From Streptomyces griseicoloratus (GTDB lineage Bacteria; Actinomycetota; Actinomycetes; Streptomycetales; Streptomycetaceae), in contig NZ_JACVQF010000219.1 of assembly GCF_014534645.1 (NCBI RefSeq), positions 62,001-126,000 on the forward strand: a DNA stretch of 64,000 nucleotides. Reading direction: 5' to 3'. A program made the translations under genes and the position numbers. The notes under the pieces were generated by a model. That model worked only from the letters and a program-made list of their open reading frames with translations, was not told the DNA's origin and searched no databases. Of this stretch, positions 17,352-25,756 are shown in pieces. The first letter of the stretch is position 1. Each line of letters begins with the position of its first letter.

Positions 17352-18239
17352 CTACTCACCCGTGATCGTCCCGAAGTCCGTCCCCGACCCCAGGATCAGT
17401 CCGGCGCCGAGGAGGATCATGGTGGCCGGGACCATGAACGTCGTGATCATCATCGTGGCCTTGGGGACCGCGCGGGCCGCCTTGCGGCGGGCGTTCTGGG
17501 CGTCCGTGCGGCGCATGTCCTTGGCCAGGGACACCAGGGTGTCGACGATGGGGGCGCCCAGTTCCTCGCCCTGCTGGAGCGCGGTGACGAACATCGCCAC
17601 CTGTTCGGAGTCGTTGCGGCGGCGCAGTTCCGCGAAGGCCTGGCGGCGGCTCATGCCGAGGTCCATCTGGCGCAGGGTGATGCGCAGCTCGTCCGCCCAG
17701 GGGCCCTCGTAGCGCATGGCGACGCGGTCCAGGGCCTGGCGGAAGCCCAGTCCCGCGCTCACCACGACCGCCAGGACGTCGAGGAAGTCGGGGAGGGTGC
17801 GTTCGATCTCGTCCTTGCGGATGCGGATCGCCGACCAGATGCCGACCTCCGTCCAGAACGCCCCGAAGGCCAGCAGGAGCAGGGCGACCAGGAACTGGCC
17901 GCGCATCAGGAAGACCAGGAAGCCGGTCAGGCCCAGGAAGCCGTAGACCGCCCGGCGGGCGGCGTACCGGTCGATGGTCAGGCCGCCGGGGTTGCCGGCC
18001 AGGTCGATCTTGCGGCGGTACTTGGCGACCAGGCTCGGGCCCATCAGGCGCAGGACGGCGGGGGCGTAGCGCATGCCGAGGCGGTCGACGAGGGAGTCGA
18101 CGGCGCCGGTGCGGGTGGAGCCGACCTCCAGGGCGAGGGCGAGGTCGCCGGGGAGCTTGGCCTCGGCCCGGTACATGCGGATGCCGGCGAAGACGCCCCA
18201 GACGCTGAGGCCCATGACCAGTGCGAGCAGCAGTCCCAT
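17352..18239 (-). CDS. tadC: Tad platform protein TadC
   Basis: A 295-residue inner-membrane platform protein of the type II secretion F (T2SSF) family. Hydrophobic segments lie near the N-terminus and in the middle (VYGFLGLTGFLVFLM). The T2SSF signature follows with FLDVLAVVVSAGLGFRQAL, LRQMDLGMSRRQAFAELRRR and QQGEELGAPIVDTL, and a C-terminal helix ends the protein. ATG 18239 is supported by GGGGAG upstream. TadB and TadC together form the platform on which the CpaF ATPase works. It directly follows tadB. Confidence 0.93.
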   Translation of the reverse strand: MGLLLALVMGLSVWGVFAGIRMYRAEAKLPGDLALALEVGSTRTGAVDSLVDRLGMRYAPAVLRLMGPSLVAKYRRKIDLAGNPGGLTIDRYAARRAVYGFLGLTGFLVFLMRGQFLVALLLLAFGAFWTEVGIWSAIRIRKDEIERTLPDFLDVLAVVVSAGLGFRQALDRVAMRYEGPWADELRITLRQMDLGMSRRQAFAELRRRNDSEQVAMFVTALQQGEELGAPIVDTLVSLAKDMRRTDAQNARRKAARAVPKATMMITTFMVPATMILLGAGLILGSGTDFGTITGE

Positions 18240-18256
18240 GAGATCTCCCCTGCGTC

Positions 18257-19201
18257 CTACACGTCGATGCGCGAGAGGCGGCGGATGAGGACGAAGCCGA
18301 CGGCGTACAGCGCGAAGGCGACGATCACCGCGACCTGCCCGGCCGGTGAGCCCGTCATGCGTTCCAGGGCGCCGTCCTTCACGCCGTTCATCAGGAACAG
18401 GGAGCCGACGCCGAGCACGGGGACGGCGTACGACGTCATGTTCACCTGGGACAGCTGCGTACGGACCTCCCGTCGCGTCTCCTTGCGCTCCTCCAGCGTC
18501 TCCGTGAGGTTGCGCAGCGCGCTGACCACCTGGCCGCCCGCCCGGTTGGACAGGATGAGGGTGGTGACCAGGACGACCAGTTCGCGGGAGGGGAGCCGGT
18601 CCGCGAGTTCGCCGAGCGCGTCGTCCATCGAGGCGCCGAGCGTGAGCTGGTCGGCCACCTTGCCGAGTTCCTCGCCCGCCGGGGCCTCCAGTTCCTCGGC
18701 GGCCATGCCGATGGCGGTGCGCAGGGCGAGGCCGGCGTGGGTGGCGTTGGCGAGGATGCGGGCGAGTTCGGGGAGCTGGTTGATGAACTTCTCGATGCGT
18801 TTCTGGCGTTGCCAGTTGAGGAACTGCACCGCGGCGGCGGCGCCGAGGAGTCCGGCGAGCGGGCCGAAGAACGGGGCCAGGGCCGCCTGTCCGATCATCC
18901 ACAGGCCCGCGACGCTGGCGAGCATGTAGACGAAGAACTCCCCGGGGGTGATGTCGAGACCGGTCGCCGCCAGGCGGAGTTCCAGCTTCCGGCCGGTCTT
19001 CGTACGGCGCAGACGGCGGTCCAGGGTGCGGAAGCGGCGCCGGCGGCCCGCGGACGGCGCCTGGCCGGTGGCCGCGAGACGGTCGACGAGGGCCTGGCGC
19101 TGCGCCTTGCCCGTGGCGTAGGAGTGCAGGCCGACGACCGCCAGGACGCAGGTCAGCAGGGTGATGCCGGTGGTGAGCGTGACGAGGTTTTCCAGTTCCA
19201 T
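18257..19201 (-). CDS. tadB: Tad platform protein TadB
   Basis: A 314-residue membrane protein of the T2SSF family. It has an N-terminal helix (LVTLTTGITLLTCVLAVVG), a cytosolic linker, two helices around residues 100-140, the T2SSF motif (LPELARILANATHAGLALRTAIGMAAEEL, then LGEL..RLPSRELVVLVTTLILSNRAGGQV) and C-terminal helices. It partners TadC, encoded 17 bp downstream. The gene order cpaF-tadB-tadC is that of canonical tad loci. Confidence 0.93.
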   Translation of the reverse strand: MELENLVTLTTGITLLTCVLAVVGLHSYATGKAQRQALVDRLAATGQAPSAGRRRRFRTLDRRLRRTKTGRKLELRLAATGLDITPGEFFVYMLASVAGLWMIGQAALAPFFGPLAGLLGAAAAVQFLNWQRQKRIEKFINQLPELARILANATHAGLALRTAIGMAAEELEAPAGEELGKVADQLTLGASMDDALGELADRLPSRELVVLVTTLILSNRAGGQVVSALRNLTETLEERKETRREVRTQLSQVNMTSYAVPVLGVGSLFLMNGVKDGALERMTGSPAGQVAVIVAFALYAVGFVLIRRLSRIDV

Positions 19202-19257
19202 CGGCGGTTCCTACCTGGCTCGGGCTTCGGCTTCGGCGGCTTGCGCGGGCACGGTTC

Positions 19258-20595
19258 CTACCTGGCCTCTCGGGTGGCGAGCTGGTCTGCGGTCTGTGCG
19301 ACGCCGAAGGCCTGCGGGATGGGCTGGCTCGCCATGTAGAGGCGGTCGGCGGTGCGGCGCGGGAGGGGGTAGTACTCGAAGGCGCCGTGGATCCGGCCGT
19401 CGGCGGTCATCGGCCGGGCGTTGAAGCGGGCGACCGTGGCCAGGCGGTAGGGCTCGCCGCCGTGGCTGGCCAGCATGGCGATCTCGGTGATGCGGCGGGC
19501 GCCGTCGGCGAAGCGGGTGAGCTGGACGATGACGTCGACGGCGCTGTTGATCTGGTCGTGCAGGGCCACGAAGGGGATCTCCACGTCGGACATGGAGGCG
19601 AGCGTCTGCAGACGCATCAGGGCGTCCTCCGCGCTGTTGGCGTGGACGGTGGCGAGCGAGCCGTCGTGGCCGGTGGACATCGCCTGGAGCATGTCGAGGG
19701 ACTCGCCGCCGCGGACCTCACCGACGACGATGCGGTCGGGGCGCATGCGCAGGGAGTTGCGGACCAGGTCGCGGATGGTGACGCGGCCCTTGCCCTCGAC
19801 GTTGGGCGGGCGCGACTCCAGGCGGATCACGTGCGCCTGCTGGAGCTGGAGTTCGGCCGAGTCCTCGATGGTGATGATGCGTTCGGTCTCCGGGATCAGA
19901 CCGGACAGGGCGTTGAGGAGGGTGGTCTTCCCGGTGCCCGTGGCGCCGGAGACGATGATGTTGAACCTGGCCTGCACCAGGCCGGCGAGCAGGTACAGCA
20001 TGTGCTCGTCCAGCGAGCCCAGGCCGATCAGCTCCTGGAGGGTGAAGGAGCGGGGGAAGCGGCGGATGGTGAGGGTGGCGCCGGTCAGGGACAGCGGCGG
20101 GATGATGACGTTGACGCGCTCGCCGGAGGGGAGGCGGGCGTCGACCATGGGGTTGGACTCGTCCACGCGGCGGTTGACGGTGGAGACGATCCGCTCGATG
20201 GTCTGCATGAGCTGGTCGTTGGAGGCGAAGCGGAGCGGCAGTTGCTCGACCCGGCCGCCGCGCTCGACGAAGATCGCGTCGGGGCCGTTGACCATGATCT
20301 CCGTGATGGAGGCGTCTTCGAGCAGGGGCTCCAGGATGCCCAGTCCCAGTGCCTCGTCGACGACCCGGCGGATCAGCTGGGAGCGTTCGACCGTCGACAG
20401 GACCGGGCCCTCGCGGCTGATGATGTGCCCGAGCACCCGCTCCAGCCGGGCCCTGCGCTCGGCCGTGGCCAGCGAGCTCATCTCCGCCAGGTCGATCTCC
20501 TCCAGGAGCTTGGCCCGGTAGGAGGCGACCAGGTGTCCGTCCTCGCCCCGGCCGGCGTGCTCCTCGGGGGAGTGGATGCGTGCGCGCAGGCTCAT
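19258..20595 (-). CDS. cpaF: Tad secretion ATPase CpaF/TadA
   Basis: A 445-residue hexameric secretion ATPase of the GspE/VirB11 superfamily. The N-terminal domain (about 1-170) is followed by Walker A IIVSGATGTGKTTLLNAL (near 220), the Asp box ERIITIEDSAELQL, Walker B with DRIVVGEVRGGESLDMLQAM and the His box HDGSLATVHANS. This enzyme energises pilin assembly. ATG 20595 starts 25 bp after the preceding pseudopilin gene. Length and motifs are complete, so it should be active. Confidence 0.96.
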   Translation of the reverse strand: MSLRARIHSPEEHAGRGEDGHLVASYRAKLLEEIDLAEMSSLATAERRARLERVLGHIISREGPVLSTVERSQLIRRVVDEALGLGILEPLLEDASITEIMVNGPDAIFVERGGRVEQLPLRFASNDQLMQTIERIVSTVNRRVDESNPMVDARLPSGERVNVIIPPLSLTGATLTIRRFPRSFTLQELIGLGSLDEHMLYLLAGLVQARFNIIVSGATGTGKTTLLNALSGLIPETERIITIEDSAELQLQQAHVIRLESRPPNVEGKGRVTIRDLVRNSLRMRPDRIVVGEVRGGESLDMLQAMSTGHDGSLATVHANSAEDALMRLQTLASMSDVEIPFVALHDQINSAVDVIVQLTRFADGARRITEIAMLASHGGEPYRLATVARFNARPMTADGRIHGAFEYYPLPRRTADRLYMASQPIPQAFGVAQTADQLATREAR

Positions 20596-20620
20596 GCGTC
20601 CGGTGCTCCTTGCTCCTCGG

Positions 20621-20980
20621 TCAGTGGTCGAGCGGCATGGTCGCCGTCCTGGTCGCGTCCCCGAAGTCCCAGCCGGGGACGATCGAGGGGATGTCGACGG
20701 TGGCGGTGACCGTCACCTCGTCGGCGGCGTACGACGGCGGGCAGTCGGTGCCGTCGGCCAGCCAGCCGCTGACGGCCGCCCGGCACGCCTGGCCGGCGCT
20801 CTGCTGCAGCGAGGCGCCGCGCGCTCCGGCGCGGGCGGCGGTGCCGGCCTGCTGGGCGGTGTACGCGATCAGGCCGAGCTGCACGGCGGCCATGGCGACG
20901 AGGACGAGGATCGGCAGGAACCCGAGGTACTCGATGGCGACCTGGCCCCGGTCGCGCCGCCCGGTCCGGACGTACGGCAT
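20621..20980 (-). CDS. TadE-like pseudopilin (second copy)
   Basis: A 119-residue protein with the prepilin-like boundary RGQVAIEYLGFLPILVLVAMAAVQLGLI: Gly before the cleavage, Glu at +5, Tyr at +6 and a single hydrophobic helix. A short periplasmic part with a Cys pair follows. It is a TadE/TadF-type minor pseudopilin. ATG 20980 lies one base after the stop of the preceding TadE-like gene (TGAcATG), which implies translational coupling. The longer open frame upstream is the shadow of that gene. Confidence 0.85.
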   Translation of the reverse strand: MPYVRTGRRDRGQVAIEYLGFLPILVLVAMAAVQLGLIAYTAQQAGTAARAGARGASLQQSAGQACRAAVSGWLADGTDCPPSYAADEVTVTATVDIPSIVPGWDFGDATRTATMPLDH

Positions 20981-20981
20981 G

Positions 20982-21377
20982 TCAGTCGTCCTCCTCCTCG
21001 ACGGCCCCGGCGTGTCCGCGCACGTCGAACGGGAAGCCGATCGTGCCCGGGAAGAGGACGGGGACCCTGAGCCGTACGTCGGCCGTGACATAGCCGTTCG
21101 CCGTGCCGCAGTTCACGTCGGCTCCCCCCTCCCACCCGCCGGGCAGCTTGTCGAGGCCGGCCTCCCGGCACGCGCCGGCCCGCTCCCCCGGGCCCGCCGC
21201 GGTCCCCGCCCGTACCGCCTCGTCCGCAGCATTACCCGCGAGGGTGAACGTGTATCCCACGAGGACGAGCTGCCACAGCACCACCAGAGTCACGATGATC
21301 GTCGGCGTCATGCCGAGGAACTCGATGGTGACCTGGCCACGGTCCCCTCGCGCGTTCCGGCCGCGTAACGCGCTCAT
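20982..21377 (-). CDS. TadE-like pseudopilin (first copy)
   Basis: A 131-residue TadE-like protein: basic N-terminus, RGQVTIEFLGMTPTIIVTLVVLWQL with Gly|XXXXEF and a single membrane helix, then about 85 extracellular residues with paired cysteines (GACREAGL, VNCGTANG). Its ATG at 21377 overlaps the stop of the CpaE-like gene (ATGA). With its neighbour, it probably forms a minor pseudopilin pair priming the Flp pilus. Confidence 0.85.
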   Translation of the reverse strand: MSALRGRNARGDRGQVTIEFLGMTPTIIVTLVVLWQLVLVGYTFTLAGNAADEAVRAGTAAGPGERAGACREAGLDKLPGGWEGGADVNCGTANGYVTADVRLRVPVLFPGTIGFPFDVRGHAGAVEEEDD

Positions 21378-22630
21378 CCTCCGCCCTCCTTGCGGCGCCG
21401 GAAGCTCACCGACCCCCGGTCGCCCCGGAACCTGCCGCCCTTGCGGTGGTCGCTCTCGGGCGCCTTGACCAGCCCCAGCTCGCCGGCGAGGCTCCACAGG
21501 GCCTGCTTGACGGTGCTGCGGCTGTCGAGTTCGTGGATGCGTCCGGCGTCCACGGCGCCCTGGAGTTCCTTGAAGCCCGCGGGGACGGCCGTCTCCGCGA
21601 CCTCGGTGCCGGTGATCCGCCGGATCAGCGCGGGCTGGATCTCCGTGGCGCGGGTGTGCCGGTTGACGACGACGGTCGTCTCCTCGGCCTTGCGGATCTG
21701 TAGCCGGTCCCACATGCGCACCGCCCGCTTGGCGCCCCGCACCGCGACCACGTCCGGGGTCGTCACCAGCAGCGCCTTGTCGGCCATCTCCACGGCCGCC
21801 GCGCCGGCCCCGCCGAGCTGGGCGCCGCAGTCGATGACGACGACCTCGTAGCGGGAGCGCAGGGCGCCGACGATCTGGCGGGCGGCGCGGTCGGTGACGT
21901 CCTCGCCGCGTTCGCCCTCGCCGGGGGCGAGCAGCAGGGCGACGCCGGTGTCGTGGCGGAAGACGGCGTCGGCCAGGACGCGCGGGGAGATGTCGGTGAT
22001 GGCGGCCAGGTCGACGACCGAGCGGCGGAACTGGACGTCGAGGTAGGAGGCGACGTCGCCGGTCTGGAGGTCCATGTCGAGCAGTGCCGTGCTCCGGCCG
22101 GAGGCCTGGGCGGCGAGGGCGAGCTGGATGGCCGTCACGGTCGCGCCCACGCCGCCCTTGGCGCCGCTGACCGTGACGACGGTGCCGCCGGTGCCGGTGA
22201 ACACGTCGCCGCCGGTGCCCAGGTGCCGGCGTACGCCCACCGACCACTGGGCCACCGCCTGGACGCGGCTGGCGAGTTCCTCGTAGCTCAGGGGCAGGGC
22301 GACCAGGCCGCGGGCGCCGTAGTCCATGGCGGCCTGGAAGAGGCCGGGGCCGGCGTCGGAGGTGACGAGGATGACGCCGACGGCCGGGAAGCGCAGGGCG
22401 ACCTCGCGGATCAGTTCGAGGGCGGGGACGGGGCCGATCCGCTCGTGCACGACGACGACCTCGGGCAGTTCGTCGACCGATTCGGCGGCCAGCCGGGCGA
22501 GGGTGTCCACGAGCTGGGTCGAGTCGACGACCGGGGCCACGGGTTCGGCGTCCGGGAGCTGGCTGAGCAGGGTCGTGATGGACCGTACGGCGTCCGGGTC
22601 GCCGACTGCCGGGAGGATCCTCGTGGGCAT
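21374..22630 (-). CDS. CpaE/TadZ-like MinD-family ATPase
   Basis: A 418-residue protein. An atypical receiver-like N-terminal domain (residues about 1-130) is followed by a MinD/ParA ATPase domain with VVTVSGAKGGVGATVTAI. The second lysine of the deviant Walker A motif is replaced by Ala, as is common in TadZ/CpaE proteins. Switch-like ALLDMDLQTGDVASYLD and VVIDCGAQLGGAGAAAVE follow. TadZ/CpaE proteins place the pilus machine in the cell, and actinobacterial homologues are called septum-site-determining proteins. It lies second in the tad operon, between the CpaB-like and TadE-like genes. Confidence 0.9.
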   Translation of the reverse strand: MPTRILPAVGDPDAVRSITTLLSQLPDAEPVAPVVDSTQLVDTLARLAAESVDELPEVVVVHERIGPVPALELIREVALRFPAVGVILVTSDAGPGLFQAAMDYGARGLVALPLSYEELASRVQAVAQWSVGVRRHLGTGGDVFTGTGGTVVTVSGAKGGVGATVTAIQLALAAQASGRSTALLDMDLQTGDVASYLDVQFRRSVVDLAAITDISPRVLADAVFRHDTGVALLLAPGEGERGEDVTDRAARQIVGALRSRYEVVVIDCGAQLGGAGAAAVEMADKALLVTTPDVVAVRGAKRAVRMWDRLQIRKAEETTVVVNRHTRATEIQPALIRRITGTEVAETAVPAGFKELQGAVDAGRIHELDSRSTVKQALWSLAGELGLVKAPESDHRKGGRFRGDRGSVSFRRRKEGGG

Positions 22631-22639
22631 GCGGGCCTC

Positions 22640-23347
22640 TCACTTGTCCTTCGCGAGTTCGTACGTCCGGTCCTTGTCCGGCACGGCGCTGTCGCCGCCC
22701 GGTGCCACGAGCGCGAGCCGGACCCGCTGGGCGAACGACTCGGCGTAGGTGATGCGCTGGGCGTCGATGGTGGACAGGGCGAAGGTGATGGGGACGGCGT
22801 CGGTGGGCTGCCGGTCGCGGCTGTTCTCGTCGGGTTCCAGTGAGGTGAGTTCGCCGACGTCGAGGACCTTGGCGTTTGTTACGATGATCTTGGATTGAGC
22901 GGGGTCACCCTCACGCTCTCCCTCGAAGGTGGCGTACACGTTGACGGTGGAGCCCGGCGTGATCTTGCCGGCGACACCGGTCGCCGCGTCGATCATGATG
23001 GCGACCTCCTGCTGCCCGGGCTGCAGGGCGGGCTGGTCCACGATCATGTCGCTCTGCAGCAACGAGCCCTGCTTCAGCGTCGTCACGGCGATCTTGCCGC
23101 GGATCCGGTCGAGATCGGTGACCGCGTTCTCCGACAGCCAGCGCTCGGGCATCTCGATCTTCTCGAACTGGCTCGCGTTCAGGGCCGTGTACGGCTCCAC
23201 GTTGGTTTTGAGCCGGTAGGCGGTGACCTCGGGGCCGACCTTGGACTGCACGTCGCGGATGACGGACAGCACGCCGGCGAACGCGCCGAGGGCGCAGACG
23301 ACCGACAGGATCAGCAGGATGATGCCGCGGCGCTGACGGGAGTTCAT
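22640..23347 (-). CDS. cpaB: CpaB/RcpC-like Flp pilus assembly protein (SAF domain)
   Basis: A 235-residue protein with one N-terminal membrane helix (GIILLILSVVCALGAFAGVLSVI) and a SAF/CpaB domain: VEPYTALNASQFEKIEMPERWL, TLKQGSLLQSDMI and EVAIMIDAATGVAGKITPGSTVNVYATF. CpaB proteins act at the cell envelope in Flp pilus assembly, probably contacting the wall in Gram-positives. A central AT-richer spot around 22870-22900 is a small local feature only. The start ATG at 23347 is the natural one. Confidence 0.9.
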   Translation of the reverse strand: MNSRQRRGIILLILSVVCALGAFAGVLSVIRDVQSKVGPEVTAYRLKTNVEPYTALNASQFEKIEMPERWLSENAVTDLDRIRGKIAVTTLKQGSLLQSDMIVDQPALQPGQQEVAIMIDAATGVAGKITPGSTVNVYATFEGEREGDPAQSKIIVTNAKVLDVGELTSLEPDENSRDRQPTDAVPITFALSTIDAQRITYAESFAQRVRLALVAPGGDSAVPDKDRTYELAKDK

Positions 23348-23437
23348 GAGCCGTGCAACCTCATTGGGGGTTCGGTTCGGGCCGGAACGGAGGACGGGGG
23401 GCGGGCCGGTCGTGGGCCGGACGTGCGCCGGGGTGGC

Positions 23438-24358
23438 TCACCCGGTGAGCATGCGGGGGCCGGTGCCGCGGCGGAGGCCGGGCCGGCCGCCTGGTCGGGC
23501 CTCCGGCCGGCCGTCCGGCCGGCCGTCCGGCCGGGTGTCGTGCGCCGGGGGCGCCGCGGAGCAGAACACGCAGCGGTCCCCGATGACGTCGATGCCGCAC
23601 CAGTGGCACCGGCTCTGCCGCACGGACGTGACGAGCTGGTACAGGACCGACAGGTCGGGCAGGTAGGCGCAGAACTCCGTCAGCCTGCCGGTGCCCCACC
23701 AGCCCGGGGACTCGGCGGGGAGCGGGGCCTCGCGCTGCCCGAGCACGTTCCAGGACGGGGCGAGGGTGCCGGTGACCCAGTCGGACGGGAGCTGGCCCTT
23801 GGCGACCAGCAGCCAGGTGCCGAACTCGGGCCCGGCGAGGGCGGCCCCGGGCGCGATCCTCACCAGCTGCGGCTCGGGATGGGCGACGACGCCGAACTGG
23901 CTGCCCGGCATCCAGGACTTGGCGTGCGACTTCAGGCCCACGGGGACGCGGTCGAGCCGGGCGACGGAGCCGAGGAGGGCGCCGGAGTGGATGTAGTGGG
24001 TGAGCAGGCGGCCGGCCGAGGCGAGGACGCCGGGGCTGAGGTCGCAGGAGGCGAGCTGCCGTAACTGGCGGGCCAGTACGGCGAGCCCGAGCGGGGGCAG
24101 GGGCGGCCGGAACAGGGCGATCCGGTCGGTCTCCAGCAGGGACCGGATGGTGTGCAGCCGCCGCTCCACGCCGGCGGGGACGGCCTGCGAGCACACCACG
24201 ATGACGTGCCCGTACTGATCGACCAGCGACTGCATCTCGGTCAGCGCCTGCTCCAGAGGACGCTGGTCGACGTCCTGGAGCACGACCGCGGGCAGGGTCC
24301 GTTCGTCCTGCGGTGGCAGCGCCATGTCGGCACTGGTCACGGCGATGGCAGTTGGCAC
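23438..24358 (-). CDS. First gene of the tad operon, zinc-ribbon protein of unknown function
   Basis: A protein of about 306 residues. I recognise no named family. The body (residues 1-250) is a globular domain with no membrane helix (VILVVCSQAVP-like strand, LLETDRIALFRPPLPPLGLAVL). A C-terminal zinc ribbon CHWCGIDVIGDRCVFC follows, then an Arg/Gly/Pro repeat tail (DGRPDGRPEARPGGRPG). The tail is encoded by a 12-bp tandem repeat near 23503-23532. GTG 24358 is chosen because GGGAG lies 7 nt upstream. Its place before cpaB suggests a tad accessory or regulatory role. Confidence 0.8.
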   Translation of the reverse strand: MPTAIAVTSADMALPPQDERTLPAVVLQDVDQRPLEQALTEMQSLVDQYGHVIVVCSQAVPAGVERRLHTIRSLLETDRIALFRPPLPPLGLAVLARQLRQLASCDLSPGVLASAGRLLTHYIHSGALLGSVARLDRVPVGLKSHAKSWMPGSQFGVVAHPEPQLVRIAPGAALAGPEFGTWLLVAKGQLPSDWVTGTLAPSWNVLGQREAPLPAESPGWWGTGRLTEFCAYLPDLSVLYQLVTSVRQSRCHWCGIDVIGDRCVFCSAAPPAHDTRPDGRPDGRPEARPGGRPGLRRGTGPRMLTG

Positions 24359-24664
24359 ACGCGGCTCCCCGTCTCCCCATGCCCCGCGGCTGGGCCGGCG
24401 CTCGCACCGACACACCCGGACGACTTCACAGCGTGACTACCTGAGCACTGTATCCATGCGTCTGTGACCGGAGAACAGCGTTTCTGTAGCTCTGGAACAA
24501 CTCGTGTGGCACAAGTCACGCCAAACCGGGTCAGGTTGCTTCGGCATCGGTCGCAACTCGGGCCTGCGTGCGCCCCATAGCGGTCGGCGGCGACACCGAC
24601 AGGCCCGGCCCGGCACGCCTCCAGCGCGCCCCGGCGGTCGACGCCTGCCCCTGACGGCCGCCCC
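24359..24664. other. Upstream region of the tad operon
   Basis: About 305 bp without a gene. It should carry the promoter of the tad operon on the minus strand; a GGATAC-type -10 near 24450 is the only element worth naming, and it is weak. The right part is the 3' flank of the unknown gene that ends at 24665. Confidence 0.35.
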
Positions 24665-25129
24665 TCAAGAGAACTCGTGCAGCACCACCCAGTATTCGTC
24701 CTCCTCGACCGAGGTGGCACACAGCCGCCGGCCATCGACGGAGACCGCCAGGAACTCGGGCGACCCGGTCACCCTGCCGACGCGCGACGGCAGCTTGCCG
24801 CCGACAAGATCCCTGACCTTCACCCAGCCGACCTCGCTACCCCCGGACAGAGGCGGAAGCATCAGGAACTCACCGCGTTCACCGTGCAGCGCAGCCGCTG
24901 AAGCATGGTGCTGCCACTGCCGGTCGAGCTCCTCGGCAGCACCAGGGGAGGCCGCGGGGACGGCAGCGACCGGCACGACGTCGAACCCGGCGGCAGCGTG
25001 GATGGCGGCCTCCACGGACGGCCCGCCCGCCGCCGCCACTCCCACCACCTGAAGACCACAACGCCCGAAGACGCGCAGCCACTCCGGGTTCTCCTGCTCC
25101 CGCACGGAACGGAAGAACGAATCTCGCAC
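24665..25129 (-). CDS. Hypothetical protein in the chiA/RHS accessory patch
   Basis: A 154-residue protein with no signal peptide, membrane segment or family that I recognise. It is acidic and looks globular (EWLRVFGRCGLQVVGVAAAGG, KVRDLVGGKLPSRVGRVTGSPEFLAVSVDG, EDEYWVVLHEFS). GTG 25129 is supported by GGAGA 9 nt upstream. Its size, its position behind a toxin-immunity pair and the mixed base composition are compatible with a polymorphic-toxin immunity gene, but nothing in the sequence proves this. Confidence 0.65.
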   Translation of the reverse strand: MRDSFFRSVREQENPEWLRVFGRCGLQVVGVAAAGGPSVEAAIHAAAGFDVVPVAAVPAASPGAAEELDRQWQHHASAAALHGERGEFLMLPPLSGGSEVGWVKVRDLVGGKLPSRVGRVTGSPEFLAVSVDGRRLCATSVEEDEYWVVLHEFS

Positions 25130-25297
25130 CTGGCATTCTCCACTTCAGCACAGAGAGTCGGCGAAGGGATCCCGCCGCATGGAACTGTGCGGAGACATCA
25201 TTACAGGAAGATGAAAATCATCGACGCCTGCAGTCCTGCGCCACAAATTTCTTAATCTGGCCAGCCCGCGAGACCCGTCCTGTACGCTGATTGCGGG

Positions 25298-25756
25298 TCA
25301 GTCGGGCATCTGTGCGCGCAACGCCGCCTCCATACCTGGATCACACAAAAGCACTGTCCGGAACGTGACTTTATCTTGCCCCGGGAGGTCTGCCTTCGCA
25401 GCCCAGTATTTCGCCGCGCCAGAGAGCATGCGATAGAAACTTCGCCGCTCGTCATTCATTTCCTGGAGAATGCTTTCAGCGGCGTCAATGGTCAGCAGGA
25501 TGTGGGCGGCGGGGAGCCAGTGAAAATCGTGAAGGCAATCTCGCAACGCGTCCCAGTTCCAGCCGAAATAGTCGGGGAGTCGCAGATGTTCGTAAAATTG
25601 AGTGAAAACTCCGTCAGCGTCGACCATGTCTTGCCCGGACATCCTGGCCGAGTAAAAGAGACCGCTGGGCGGCAGCGCATGAATGGCCGAAATCTGCGTG
25701 ACGCTAGATACGACGGTTAGCTGCTTCGTTTCTTTCCACCAGAGTTGCTCGATCAC
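25298..25756 (-). CDS. Barstar-like RNase inhibitor (immunity protein)
   Basis: A 152-residue protein whose centre (residues about 25-105) is a barstar domain: GLFYSARMSGQD, then FTQFYEHLRLPDYFGWNWDALRDCLHDFHW, the helix-loop that blocks the RNase active site. The C-terminal part (GAAKYWAAKADLPGQDKVTFRTVL) completes the fold. Its GTG start at 25756 overlaps the TGA of the toxin tip as GTGA, so the two are made together. Barstar is the known inhibitor of barnase/RNase Sa-type toxins, which matches the tip encoded upstream. A decayed second copy lies at 30261-30620 in inverted orientation. Confidence 0.9.
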   Translation of the reverse strand: MIEQLWWKETKQLTVVSSVTQISAIHALPPSGLFYSARMSGQDMVDADGVFTQFYEHLRLPDYFGWNWDALRDCLHDFHWLPAAHILLTIDAAESILQEMNDERRSFYRMLSGAAKYWAAKADLPGQDKVTFRTVLLCDPGMEAALRAQMPD

